Assembly (NCBI GenBank): GCA_965205225.1
Contig: CBDBFZ010000001.1
Location: 72,989 to 136,988, forward strand
DNA length: 64,000 nucleotides
Direction: 5' to 3'
DNA from: Litorimonas sp965205225
GTDB taxonomy: Bacteria > Pseudomonadota > Alphaproteobacteria > Caulobacterales > Maricaulaceae
How positions within the stretch are numbered: position 1 is the stretch's first letter; each line of letters starts with the position of its first letter. Made by a program: the position numbers and the translations under genes. Below the pieces are notes generated by a model that searched no databases, was not told the DNA's origin, and saw only the letters and a program-made list of their open reading frames with translations. This document shows, piece by piece, positions 26,317-34,172 of this stretch.

Positions 26317-26928
26317 TTAAGGCGCTATGCCGATTACGACTAAAGGAACGGCTGGAATGCCTCTGCCCTGCCTTATAAGATTGTATAGCTCGCCTTCATA
26401 GTAGCCCGGACCAGACGACATTTCAGCTTGAAGCTCCTTCATCGGCAATATCTCGATACCAAGGTCGATCACATCACTGACAAAGAATGCCATGTGCTTC
26501 ACGAAAAGGTCGAAGGACACAAACGAGTATTTGCCGAATTGCACTTCAACCGCGACTCTACCCTTCACAAAATCTGTTTGATTGTAAGAGTAGATTGGTG
26601 TCTCGCCTGTCGCTTCGATCTCAGCCTTTTGCTCATCACGAGGCAAGGACATCGTTTTCCTGATAAGTTTCGCATCTTTTGTGACCCAATAAGAAGTGCG
26701 AGATTCAGCCCATCCTCTCGACGTAAACTCTTGATCCATTGCTTTGTTCATATCCTTCGGAGCGTAAAGCAACTTCCCTTTCATGGTCTTCTCACGTGAG
26801 ACTTTTGTCTTAAATTGGGTCGCGTTCACATTGGCGATTACGTCCTGAATCTCCTGCCAGAGCGCAGGCTTGTGAACGAGAAGATACTCTAACCCATTCA
26901 GATGGGAGTAAGTCTCGACAATTCTCAT
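26317..26928 (-). CDS. Type II restriction endonuclease, BglII-like
   Basis: A 203-residue nuclease. Asp119, Glu128 and Gln130 in 'DFVKGRVAVEVQF' reproduce the catalytic spacing of BglII (Asp84, Glu93, Gln95: gaps of 9 and 2), and the following 'GKYSFVSFDL' matches the family's NYPF-like strand. An N-terminal helical domain ('PALWQEIQDVIANV') is also as in BglII. The partner methylase gene lies immediately upstream and overlaps it by TGATG. Homodimers of such enzymes cut RGATCY-type palindromes, but the exact site cannot be read from sequence. It is AT-richer than the structural genes, so probably acquired. Confidence 0.8.
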   Translation of the reverse strand: MRIVETYSHLNGLEYLLVHKPALWQEIQDVIANVNATQFKTKVSREKTMKGKLLYAPKDMNKAMDQEFTSRGWAESRTSYWVTKDAKLIRKTMSLPRDEQKAEIEATGETPIYSYNQTDFVKGRVAVEVQFGKYSFVSFDLFVKHMAFFVSDVIDLGIEILPMKELQAEMSSGPGYYEGELYNLIRQGRGIPAVPLVVIGIAP

Positions 26929-27791
26929 CAGTGGCCGCCGTTCTTCTTTCTCGGATCATAAACAGGCTTGTTCATCGGTCGTGTTTTAAGAGTGCCATAT
27001 CTCAACTCGTGAAGCCTCTGCCATGCGATATCGACATACTTTTTCTCTGTGTCGCACCCAAAACCGGATCGGCTATGCATCTCTGCCGCGATCACGGAAC
27101 TTCCGACACCCATATAAGGATCTAAAACCTGATCCCCTTCATCGGTGAGAGACAAGACCAAGCGTTCAACCAGCTCCACAGGAAACTGACAAGGATGCTC
27201 TGTCTTCTCTACATGGTTGTTTTTGACGTTTGGAAATACCCACACGTCACCTGGATTCTTCCCTAGAGGGTTGCCTGAAAGCTGACCCGCCTTTGGACCT
27301 TTGTAATATCTCTTGTTCGGATACTTTGACGGAACACGGATCGGATCCAGATTGAAAGTGTAATCGTCTGACTTTGTGAACCACATAATCGTCTCATAGC
27401 GGCCAGACAGACGTTTCTTACAATGCAACCCGTGTTCGAAATGCCAGACAATCCGATTTCTCAGTTTCAGACCATGATCATGGAAGACGTGGTAGAGGAC
27501 GATATCGAGCGGAAAAATCTCACACTTGAGAACGTGATTGCCAACTTGCCAACACAGAGATCCCCCCGGGTGTAGAAGTCGAACGCATTCCGAGATCACT
27601 CGCGCTTGATCCTGGACATATCGTTCAAGCGAAGTCCTGCTCTCGTAGGACTTCCCAATATTGTAAGGCGGGGACGTGACAATGAGCTTCATAGAGGCAT
27701 CGTCCAGCCCCCTCATAAATCTCAGATTGTCTTTGCACTCCATTTGAGCTGAGTGATCAGCATGAATGCGGGTAATAGCACTTTTATTCAT
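26928..27791 (-). CDS. Type II DNA methyltransferase, N4-cytosine/N6-adenine beta class
   Basis: A 287-residue methylase with catalytic motif 'TSPPYNIG' (SPPY at about residues 40-43) before the SAM-binding 'DPYMGVGSSVIAAEM' motif near residue 230. This is the beta-class order used by many type II m4C and m6A enzymes, including the BglII partner, which is m4C. SPPY also favours m4C. The ATG at 27791 (after CGAGG) is preferred over an in-frame TTG at 27803. It protects phage and host DNA from the co-transcribed endonuclease, and together they could exclude competing phages from a lysogen. Confidence 0.85.
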   Translation of the reverse strand: MNKSAITRIHADHSAQMECKDNLRFMRGLDDASMKLIVTSPPYNIGKSYESRTSLERYVQDQARVISECVRLLHPGGSLCWQVGNHVLKCEIFPLDIVLYHVFHDHGLKLRNRIVWHFEHGLHCKKRLSGRYETIMWFTKSDDYTFNLDPIRVPSKYPNKRYYKGPKAGQLSGNPLGKNPGDVWVFPNVKNNHVEKTEHPCQFPVELVERLVLSLTDEGDQVLDPYMGVGSSVIAAEMHSRSGFGCDTEKKYVDIAWQRLHELRYGTLKTRPMNKPVYDPRKKNGGH

Positions 27792-27855
27792 TATGCCTCG
27801 CAACGGTTGGTTACATGGTTAAGCATTGGCATATCGCTCTGATATGCAAGCGATT

Positions 27856-27930
27856 ACTAACTCCGCCAGTGCGATAGCCCCACATAATTTCGTTCAGAAA
27901 ATTCCTGCGCCCGAAAAGCCCGTGCTGGGC
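27856..27930 (-). pseudogene. Fragment of a second DNA methyltransferase gene
   Basis: About 24 codons on the minus strand read 'HGLFGRRNFLNEIMWGYRTG'. They align with residues 145-164 of the methylase-nuclease fusion at 29092-30522 ('DGIFGHRNFRNEIIWCYKSG'). Nothing else of the gene remains in frame. It is therefore a small relic of a related but distinct methylase, stranded between the BglII-like system and the transposase relic. Confidence 0.65.
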
Positions 27931-28059
27931 GGGCTGGATGGAGATCGATGATGAAGACGATAGACCTGTCAGCGGCTCTGTGCTGTCCGGTTCCAGGAGC
28001 AGAGTCTGCCTTGTGAGACGATGACTGAATTGGATGGGTTTGGGGAGTAGGTTTTCCGG

Positions 28060-28267
28060 CTTCATCACTGATCATGCTCATCTGCTGGACGCAGGAGGGC
28101 GTCAGCGTCTGGTGCGCCACGGTTTTCTTCCTGAGCGTGAGGTGATGACCGGGGTCGGTAAAGTGTCGGTCCAAGTGCCTCGCGTCCGAGACCGGAGCGT
28201 GACTGCAGATGACAGCAAGATCAGTTCCGCTCGTTGTTGGTTCCGCACTACCTGCGCAACGCTCAGA
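28060..28267 (+). pseudogene. IS256-family transposase fragment, frameshifted
   Basis: Frame 1 reads 'GGRQRLVRHGFLPEREVMTG' then 'GKVSVQVPRVRDRS', a characteristic N-terminal block of IS256-family (mutator-type) transposases. After one frameshift near 28212 a second frame continues 'FRSLLVPHYLRNAQTV', the next conserved block. The catalytic DDE parts and terminal inverted repeats are missing. The similarity stops abruptly at a sequence shared with two other junctions (see the 31.5 and 33.4 kb repeats). It is a dead relic, evidence that an insertion element took part in the rearrangements. Confidence 0.8.
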
Positions 28268-29055
28268 CGGTCACGACGGCTCACCGCGCCAGGTCAGGGT
28301 GATCACGCCACAGGCCGCGCGGAGTAGGCCTCAGTTCATGCTTTGAAAGTGACAAAATGACAATTAATATTCAATAAAAAATGACAATAGTTCAATTTAG
28401 ATTGGAGTTGCAATAGTTCAATTTCCCTGCGATCACGGCAATATGAGGTCAGTATTTTTTACAGTTGTCTGTTTAATTTTATTCGGGTGCCCCTTGGCGG
28501 GAGTGGCAGGAGAGCCGCATTGGGAAGAAGTGCGACCAGGCGAATATGTAGCACGTTGGACGGGTGATAGTGGTTGGGAGGTCTTCGCGGGAGCTGACCG
28601 CGACAAGGCGAACTGCAAAATCGCCAAGCCAATTCGAGGCGGTATTTTGTATTCAAAACGCATGGGCGGATACGGGCCGATATTAAATGGTAGCCTATAT
28701 TTGGCGTATGAAGAGGGATATCATATTGATAGGCAGGAGGAGGATTGGCAAGTCGATGTCATCAGGGATTATCGCGTTTCCATTAACCCTCGCTGGTCAT
28801 ATAAGTCTGCAGAGTTTAGAGAAATAGGTGATCGTTTTATGCGGGAATGGGAACAAAATATTCCATTGGAATCGCTGAAAAAATTCGAAGGTTTGTCCTT
28901 AGAATTTTCTGTAGTCAGTTACGAATATCCTAAGATCTTTGTCGGTTTGCATGAAACCTCCGGGGTTATTGATATCAGTGGCACTGGTTTAATCGAAAGC
29001 GATTTAACTCAATGCAAAGAGGCCTTGGAAGCTGAGTTTGGGCGGGTCGGCCAGT
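28268..29055 (+). repeat. ~790 bp direct repeat, copy A (with 33383-34172)
   Basis: Starts at CGGTCACG, includes ~175 bases of AT-rich leader and nearly the whole secreted-protein gene, and ends at its last codons. It recurs 5.1 kb downstream with only a few differences, mostly in the first 50 bases plus scattered single changes (for example 28831 T versus 33948 C). The near-identity points to a recent duplication. Confidence 0.9.
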
Positions 29056-29057
29056 AA
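28443..29057 (+). CDS. Secreted hypothetical protein, copy A
   Basis: A 204-residue protein with a clear Sec signal peptide (hydrophobic core 'VFFTVVCLILFG', probable cleavage after 'GVAG' near residue 23). The mature part is acidic, with aromatic-rich strands ('GEYVARWTGDSGWEVFAGAD') and a C-terminal amphipathic helix. No family is recognised. It is a cargo (moron) gene with its own AT-rich leader, duplicated at 33560, and convergent with the methylase-nuclease gene that follows. It could modify the lysogen's envelope, but that is inference. Confidence 0.7.
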   Translation: MRSVFFTVVCLILFGCPLAGVAGEPHWEEVRPGEYVARWTGDSGWEVFAGADRDKANCKIAKPIRGGILYSKRMGGYGPILNGSLYLAYEEGYHIDRQEEDWQVDVIRDYRVSINPRWSYKSAEFREIGDRFMREWEQNIPLESLKKFEGLSLEFSVVSYEYPKIFVGLHETSGVIDISGTGLIESDLTQCKEALEAEFGRVGQ

Positions 29058-29091
29058 TAAATTTCGCGGTTAGCAGTTATAGGTTTATCCG

Positions 29092-30522
29092 TTAACCTAG
29101 CGGTAGCGCAGGTTGTGCCGCCCCTTTGGCCCGCGCCACAGAAGGCGTCAGGAACCGCTTGCCGTCAAGAATGTCCTGAACGGTCAGCAACTGCATTCGC
29201 GGATACTGAACACCCATGACGTCAAGATCGCCCGCCGCGGCCATTTCACGAGCAAAGTTCCTCGTCTTAATTGGCCCCAGATCGTCCATAATGATCAACC
29301 CTGCCATTTTAGCGTTATCGCGTTCCAGCACCCCTCGCAGGTCACGCACGACACTGATATCGACATTGGTGCCGCCCTTGACCTCCAGCACCATGCTTTC
29401 AAGATTGCGGCCCCCCATATCAAAATAGAGTCGCCCATCAATCCCGCCATCCGCTGTCTTTCGCGCGGTGACAAAGCCGTCAACCTGTTCAACGACCCAT
29501 TTCTGAAAATGATACTTATTACGATTCCAAAGATCGCGTGCACCTTCTATGCTATGCGGTATGCCCTTTATTTCGAAATCGACACCCTCTTTCAGACCGA
29601 GCCTATCCTGCAAGCGTATTTTGGCCACACGCTTGATCGCATGAATAGCTATGTCAATCCCGACCCAGCGGCGTTTCAGGCGATGCGCGGCCTCCAGGGT
29701 TGTCGCGCAACCGCAGAATGGGTCGAAGACAACATCGCCTTCGTTGGAGCTGGCATTGATAATGCGTTCCAACAGGGCAAGTGGTTTTTGTGTGGCATAG
29801 CCAAGTCTTTCGCTATGGGTAGTTGCCAACATCGAAATTTCCCACCAGTCGCGAGCCGTTACAATTGAATACGTCCCATTTTTATCTTTATAATATTTAA
29901 CGGCACCACCATGGCCCCCGCCTGATTGACCATAAGATTTGATCTTTAATTGATTAAATTTGCAATGTTTTTGGTTTTTTGCATAAAATAAAATTGTATC
30001 ATGTTTTTTGGCAAACCAGCGCTTGCTTGCGCCACCGGACTTATAACACCAGATAATCTCATTCCGAAAATTCCTATGGCCGAAAATCCCATCCATCATG
30101 ATCTTGATGTAATGGGAGGCCGTCGGATCGCAGTGTAGATAGATTGAGCCGGTCGGCTTGAGAATGTTGCGCATGGGCAAGAGTCGCTCAGTCATGTAGC
30201 TGAGATAGGCTAGTAGACTGGGCTGGGTCTTTCGAAGAGCGTTACACCAGATTTTCCAGAACTCGGCGATACCGTCGTTAACACCAGCTTCCCTCATAAG
30301 GATAGGCATATTGCGAATGGCCCGTTCGCGTTCATTATCCAAAGTCCATTGATCGCAGAAAGCTTCAATCTGGTCCGGCAAGGGGCGACCCGTTTCGTCT
30401 TTGTAGATTGCGTTATAAGCGCGCTTGGAATTGAACGGTGGGTCGAGATAGATCAGGTCCACGCTGCCAAGCGGCATATCCTTCATGATGGCCAGGCAAT
30501 CCCCATAATAGAGCCGGTTCAT
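29092..30522 (-). CDS. DNA methyltransferase fused to PD-(D/E)XK nuclease (single-chain R-M candidate)
   Basis: A 476-residue, two-domain protein. Residues 1-310 are a beta-class N6-adenine methylase: DPPF at 27-30, then the SAM motif 'FDPFCGCATTLEAAH' near 266-280. Residues 335-440 have the arrangement of an Mrr/HJC-like nuclease: 'FQKWVVEQVDGF', Asp362 in 'GGIDG', then Glu380 and Lys382 in 'MVLEVKGG'. I infer a restriction-modification enzyme of the single-polypeptide (type IIG-like) sort; the nuclease could instead serve as a helper to DNA modification. Start ATG 30522 is preferred to GTG 30537. It overlaps a small upstream frame by ATGA. Confidence 0.8.
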   Translation of the reverse strand: MNRLYYGDCLAIMKDMPLGSVDLIYLDPPFNSKRAYNAIYKDETGRPLPDQIEAFCDQWTLDNERERAIRNMPILMREAGVNDGIAEFWKIWCNALRKTQPSLLAYLSYMTERLLPMRNILKPTGSIYLHCDPTASHYIKIMMDGIFGHRNFRNEIIWCYKSGGASKRWFAKKHDTILFYAKNQKHCKFNQLKIKSYGQSGGGHGGAVKYYKDKNGTYSIVTARDWWEISMLATTHSERLGYATQKPLALLERIINASSNEGDVVFDPFCGCATTLEAAHRLKRRWVGIDIAIHAIKRVAKIRLQDRLGLKEGVDFEIKGIPHSIEGARDLWNRNKYHFQKWVVEQVDGFVTARKTADGGIDGRLYFDMGGRNLESMVLEVKGGTNVDISVVRDLRGVLERDNAKMAGLIIMDDLGPIKTRNFAREMAAAGDLDVMGVQYPRMQLLTVQDILDGKRFLTPSVARAKGAAQPALPLG

Positions 30523-30710
30523 GCGAAGCACCCCCACATGAATGCGCCAAAGGCATTGTCGTTCTTGCGTTCATTATACTTCCAGCACGCTTCCGCGGCA
30601 TAGAGCGGCATGTGGCGTTTGTTTCTGATTAAAGCGTTCGTAGTCATCTCACCAAAATCGTCGACGTAAAATGTATTTTGCCAAATCCCGGTATTGTTGA
30701 GATTGGCCAA
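30519..30710 (-). CDS. Small open frame, possible ISXO2/IS1595 transposase C-terminal remnant
   Basis: Sixty-three codons ending in an ATGA overlap with the methylase-nuclease start. The segment 'RHMPLYAAEACWKYNERKND' followed by 'FGAFM' resembles the end of ISXO2-like (IS1595) transposases, where a His-Leu-x-Tyr helix and 'YNxR' precede the stop. Only a TTG start (30710) or an internal ATG (about 30648) is available and the rest of a transposase is absent. It is either a relic that now supplies translational coupling or a short real gene. Confidence 0.4.
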   Translation of the reverse strand: MANLNNTGIWQNTFYVDDFGEMTTNALIRNKRHMPLYAAEACWKYNERKNDNAFGAFMWGCFA

Positions 30711-31078
30711 GCGCTGCCGTTCCGCTCATGCATGGAATATACGCGCATAACAAGCAATTACCGCTTTCTAAAGTGAGCGATAGCTATAAAATCGGGTCTA
30801 TGAGTTATGAAGATGGACAATTACGACAACTTCGGGTCCGTCTCTCTCGTATTGAGGCTGACAAAGGCACATGGAAGCAATGACTTTCGCATCAATTCTT
30901 AAGTAGCCAGCGAATCGATTCGATTTCGGGATAGTCTGCGTGGCCGCGCGGGGATCGCCGGGTTTTTCATAGGCACCAGCCAGATACGACCCGCTCTGCC
31001 AGCCTTGTCAACATGCCATTTTGGCCAAGTGGCTGGAAGAGGGTAGTCAAGCCTTCGGAACTTTTATATGTTCTATTT
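30711..31078. other. Gap without a supported gene
   Basis: This AT-rich stretch separates the methylase-nuclease gene from the lipoprotein gene. It holds one 27-codon frame (30800-30883, + strand) that looks like a fragment, and no convincing promoter or hairpin. It is probably a junk junction plus the divergent control region of both neighbours. Confidence 0.5.
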
Positions 31079-31498
31079 ATGCGTTTACACCTCCAACTTT
31101 TTTACGCCGTAATTCTTCTCGGTTGTTCTCCGACGGAAACAGCCACTGTCTCTGAGACCGAGAAGCCAATGGAAGTGCCTACAGATAGTCAACGTTTGGA
31201 GATGGGTGTAAGGGATCTTTCGCAAGCTTTGATAGCCTATAAGGATCGGCCGATGACGTATTCCTCCCTGTCTGGACCTGACCGGTTAAAGGTAGCACGC
31301 GAGATTTTGATGCAGATATTGTTATTTGAGGGTGTAAAAATTGCGGAGACCGATGTTGGGCTGGCGCTGCTTTATGTCGATGATTGCATGAAAGCCCGAG
31401 ATCGCGTCGCCCCGACTGCGACGATTCCCACATCGGCTCGACTTTGTTTACGAGATAAGACCTATCGGGCGGCAGTGAGCGCACTTAGCGTACCTTAA
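31079..31498 (+). CDS. Lipoprotein of unknown function
   Basis: A 139-residue protein. ATG 31079 puts a short signal peptide ('MRLHLQLFYAVILLGC') at the front with a lipobox at Cys16. An upstream in-frame ATG (31013) would add 22 residues without benefit. The mature protein is helical, with Cys residues near the C-terminus ('VDDCMKARDRV', 'ARLCLRDKTY'). The last third (31312 on) is duplicated at 33160-33346. Its stop lies inside a minus-strand repressor tail remnant, so the gene originally converged on a repressor, as cargo genes of temperate phages often do. Confidence 0.65.
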   Translation: MRLHLQLFYAVILLGCSPTETATVSETEKPMEVPTDSQRLEMGVRDLSQALIAYKDRPMTYSSLSGPDRLKVAREILMQILLFEGVKIAETDVGLALLYVDDCMKARDRVAPTATIPTSARLCLRDKTYRAAVSALSVP

Positions 31499-31582
31499 TC
31501 CACTCAATCGGACTGACGCTTTCAACAGGCTCATCGGTCACGACGGCTCACCGCGCCAGGTCAGGGTGATCACGCCACAGGC
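31312..31582. repeat. ~270 bp direct repeat, copy 1 (with 33160-33430)
   Basis: Covers the 3' third of the lipoprotein gene, the converging repressor-tail remnant and a 47-base boundary sequence (31535-31581). The boundary also occurs at 28270-28316 (next to the transposase relic) and, diverged, at about 33384-33430. Offset between the two copies is 1848. Divergence is concentrated at the boundary. Confidence 0.9.
31485..31538 (-). pseudogene. 3' end of a lost LexA-like repressor gene, copy 1
   Basis: Minus-strand codons read 'TDEPVESVSPIEWIKVR' then stop. They align with the C-terminus of the intact repressor at 32262 ('DVMVESISPIDWIKMRR'), so this is the last ~17 codons of a homologous repressor whose remainder has been deleted. 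Confidence 0.75.
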
Positions 31583-31697
31583 AGCGAGAATCAGGGTTTC
31601 GCTCATGCTTCGGAAATGAGACAAAATATGTCAATTTCAATCCAAGAAAACAAATATGTCGGTTTTAATAATAAGGAATACTTGGTAACTATACGCC

Positions 31698-32255
31698 ATG
31701 AGGTTGATTGTATCTTTCCTGTGTCTTGTCATTTTTCCCAATGTTTCTCTTGTGGCAGAGGCCTCTGATCGGAATATCTGGGCACCTATTGCTTCATCCC
31801 AATCCGGTGTTTGGTCGATTCGCTGTTACTATCAACCGCGCGATGAGTTTGCGTCGAAATATACAAAGCCCGCCCGGTATTGCAATGTTACAAATGGCAA
31901 TGCAGATTATGGTGTTTTCGAGGATTTTGGGTTTAGGATTTCTGGCGGATTGGAAGAAAAATCTTTTGAGGAAATCGGATATCGCAAGAATGGCTCTGAT
32001 ACTGGCTGCCATCCAGGACCGGGCGGGATATCCTTTGATAGAAAGCTTCACAAAGGCGAGTACATTACCGACTCACGACTTTATGCGAAAGTCGTTAATT
32101 CTTCTGAGATCGGCGTTCAGCTTGGCTTGGTCGAGTGGCCATCATGTATTCCCCGTACGATCGTAACCCGAATTCCAACTAGCGGTCTTCGGGAGCTTAT
32201 AAAATTTGGTTTCGAGCATTTGTCTCAGCCAATCGATCCTGCGTTACTCGAATAG
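31698..32255 (+). CDS. Secreted hypothetical protein
   Basis: A 185-residue protein with a Sec signal peptide (hydrophobic 'LIVSFLCLVIFPNVSLVAEA', cleavage near residue 22). The mature part has four Cys residues ('SIRCYYQPR', 'ARYCNVTNG', 'DTGCHPGP', 'WPSCIPR') that could make two disulphides, and a Trp-Ser-Ile-Arg-Cys start faintly like IalB-type periplasmic proteins. It converges on the repressor at 32262 with only six bases between the stops. A CGGTTTT-containing motif near 31659 resembles the repressor's operator, so it may be controlled by that repressor or expressed from the lysogen. Confidence 0.65.
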   Translation: MRLIVSFLCLVIFPNVSLVAEASDRNIWAPIASSQSGVWSIRCYYQPRDEFASKYTKPARYCNVTNGNADYGVFEDFGFRISGGLEEKSFEEIGYRKNGSDTGCHPGPGGISFDRKLHKGEYITDSRLYAKVVNSSEIGVQLGLVEWPSCIPRTIVTRIPTSGLRELIKFGFEHLSQPIDPALLE

Positions 32256-32261
32256 CTCCTA

Positions 32262-33041
32262 TCAACGGCGCATTTTGATCCAATCAATCGGACTGATGCT
32301 TTCGACCATAACATCTTTAATCGGCTTTATGTTGGTTGAGTATAAATCATAATGGCCGGGCTGAGACCCGCACTGCAAAATCTTAACCAGCTTGCGCCCA
32401 TCCACTAAGTGGCAGACGACCATCTCCCCGAAAAACTCGACCACATCAAAGCGCCGTGTCGACCAATATACGATCGATCCATCCTGCATAACATCGCTAT
32501 TGCTATTGCCCCGGACAATGGCCGCGACTGTCGATCTGTCCATGCCGGGTTGGCGGGTCACATAGTCCAGCCCATCGCCCATAAGGTGATCATCAATAGC
32601 GAAGACTTCGGCACCGGCACCAATATAGCCAACCACCGGTACGTCTTCAGTCGGCGCTGCTTGCCAATCTGAGTTGCGTTCGGTGTCGGTTAACAGGGTC
32701 ATACCTTTTGCGCGGTCCTTCGCGCTGGCAGGTTTCTTTTTACCTCGCGCGTCATCGAAAAAGTCCTTCACCATTATATGGGTCTGGATCAGTTCTGGCG
32801 TGATGTCTTGTTCGCCTGGGATCAACCAGTTGATCGAAACATTTAACTCATCGGCAATCCGGCGCAGCGTCGCGGCGTTGGGCAGGGAGTGGCCCTTGAT
32901 CATGTGAAACATACCGCCATCGCTAATGCCGACATTGCGAGCAAGTGCTGTTGGTGTTGTCTCGGCAGCATCAATCGCAAATTGAAGACGGTTGCTGAGA
33001 ATTATTTTCAGGGTTTCGTCGGCAATTTTGAGGTCGGGCAT
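32262..33041 (-). CDS. LexA/CI-like phage repressor 1
   Basis: A 259-residue repressor. The N-terminal helix-turn-helix (about residues 15-70, 'TPTALARNVGISDGGMFHMI') resembles the XRE family. The C-terminal S24 self-cleaving domain has the Ala-Gly cleavage site in 'VVGYIGAGAEVF', the Ser in 'IVRGNSNSDVM' and the Lys in 'GRKLVKILQ'. RecA-stimulated self-cleavage would trigger induction. ATG 33041 is used; a TTG lies four codons upstream. Its divergent partner position now holds a truncated chimera, so its original cro appears lost. Confidence 0.85.
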   Translation of the reverse strand: MPDLKIADETLKIILSNRLQFAIDAAETTPTALARNVGISDGGMFHMIKGHSLPNAATLRRIADELNVSINWLIPGEQDITPELIQTHIMVKDFFDDARGKKKPASAKDRAKGMTLLTDTERNSDWQAAPTEDVPVVGYIGAGAEVFAIDDHLMGDGLDYVTRQPGMDRSTVAAIVRGNSNSDVMQDGSIVYWSTRRFDVVEFFGEMVVCHLVDGRKLVKILQCGSQPGHYDLYSTNIKPIKDVMVESISPIDWIKMRR

Positions 33042-33082
33042 AGTCAGGGTCAAGTCGGGTTTCGGTATCTGGCATAATAAAA

Positions 33083-33118
33083 GTCGGTTTAGCAGTTGCT
33101 ACCGACAAATAAGTCGGT
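33083..33118. promoter_or_regulatory. Candidate operator of repressor 1
   Basis: GTCGGT (33083-33088) and ACCGAC (33101-33106) form an inverted repeat with a 12-base gap, and a third GTCGGT sits at 33113-33118. They lie 40-75 bases upstream of the repressor start, on the divergent control region. A further GTCGG-like word is at 33053. The array is what a dimeric repressor would bind. Confidence 0.65.
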
Positions 33119-33130
33119 TAAAGCGGCTTC

Positions 33131-33346
33131 ATGCGACAGATCATTTTAGAACAGATCGAGCAGATATTGTTATTTGAGGGTGTAAAAATTGCGGAGACCG
33201 ATGTTGGGCTGGCGCTGCTTTATGTCGATGATTGCATGAAAGCCCGAGATCGCGTCGCCCCGACTGCGACGATTCCCACATCGGCTCGACTTTGTTTACG
33301 AGATAAGACCTATCGGGCTGCAGTGAGCGCACTTAGCGCATCTTAA
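33131..33346 (+). pseudogene. Chimeric open frame in the cro position
   Basis: A 71-codon frame. The first ten codons ('MRQIILEQIE') belong to a gene divergent from repressor 1, presumably its cro. From CAGATATTG (33160) on it is the same DNA as the 3' end of the lipoprotein gene, including its stop. An illegitimate or homologous crossover has joined them. The HTH part of any Cro is gone, so it probably has no regulatory function. Confidence 0.65.
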
Positions 33347-33430
33347 TCCACTCAATCGGACTGACGCTTTCAACAGGCTCATCGGTCACGCTGGCTCACC
33401 GTGCCAGGTCAGAGGGCGATCACGACACAG
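33160..33430. repeat. ~270 bp direct repeat, copy 2
   Basis: Second copy of 31312-31582. Here it is fused upstream to the cro-like start and downstream to the 33383-34172 repeat, making a hinge between the two repeat families. Confidence 0.9.
33333..33386 (-). pseudogene. 3' end of a lost LexA-like repressor gene, copy 2
   Basis: Reads 'TDEPVESVSPIEWIKMR' on the minus strand and is the second copy of the remnant at 31485. The Met instead of Val shows that the two copies have drifted slightly. Confidence 0.75.
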
Positions 33431-34172
33431 GCCGCGCGGAGTAGGCCTCAGTTCATGCTTTGAAAGTGACAAAATGACAATTAATATTCAATAGAAAATG
33501 ACAATAGTTCAATTTAGATTGGAGTTGCAATAGTTCAATTTCCCTGCGATCACGGCAATATGAGGTCAGTATTTTTTACAGTTGTCTGTTTAATTTTATT
33601 CGGGTGCCCCTTGGCGGGAGTGGCAGGAGAGCCGCATTGGGAAGAAGTGCGACCAGGCGAATATGTAGCACGTTGGACGGGTGATAGTGGTTGGGAGGTC
33701 TTCGCGGGAGCTGACCGCGACAAGGCGAACTGCAAAATCGCCAAGCCAATTCGAGGCGGTATTTTGTATTCAAAACGCATGGGCGGATACGGGCCGATAT
33801 TAAATGGTAGCCTATATTTGGCGTATGAAGAGGGATATCATATTGATAGGCAGGAGGAGGATTGGCAAGTCGATGTCATCAGGGATTATCGCGTTTCCAT
33901 TAACCCTCGCTGGTCATATAAGTCTGCAGAGTTTAGAGAAATAGGCGATCGTTTTATGCGGGAATGGGAACAAAATATTCCATTGGAATCGCTGAAAAAA
34001 TTCGAAGGTTTGTCCTTAGAATTTTCTGTAGTCAGTTACGAATATCCTAAGATCTTTGTCGGTTTGCATGAAACCTCCGGGGTTATTGATATCAGTGGCA
34101 CTGGTTTAATCGAAAGCGATTTAACTCAATGCAAAGAGGCCTTGGAAGCTGAGTTTGGGCGGGTCGAGCAGG
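33383..34172 (+). repeat. ~790 bp direct repeat, copy B
   Basis: Duplicate of 28268-29055. Compared with copy A it has a two-base insertion and a few substitutions in the first 60 bases. The homology ends in the last codons of the secreted-protein gene: copy A ends RVGQ, copy B RVEQE. Confidence 0.9.

Noticed and set aside
29113..29868. 251-codon + strand frame opposite the methylase-nuclease
   Set aside because: Antisense to a gene with clear catalytic motifs on the other strand.
30800..30883. 27-codon frame in the gap before the lipoprotein gene
   Set aside because: No ribosome site and no recognisable feature; probably a chance frame or fragment.
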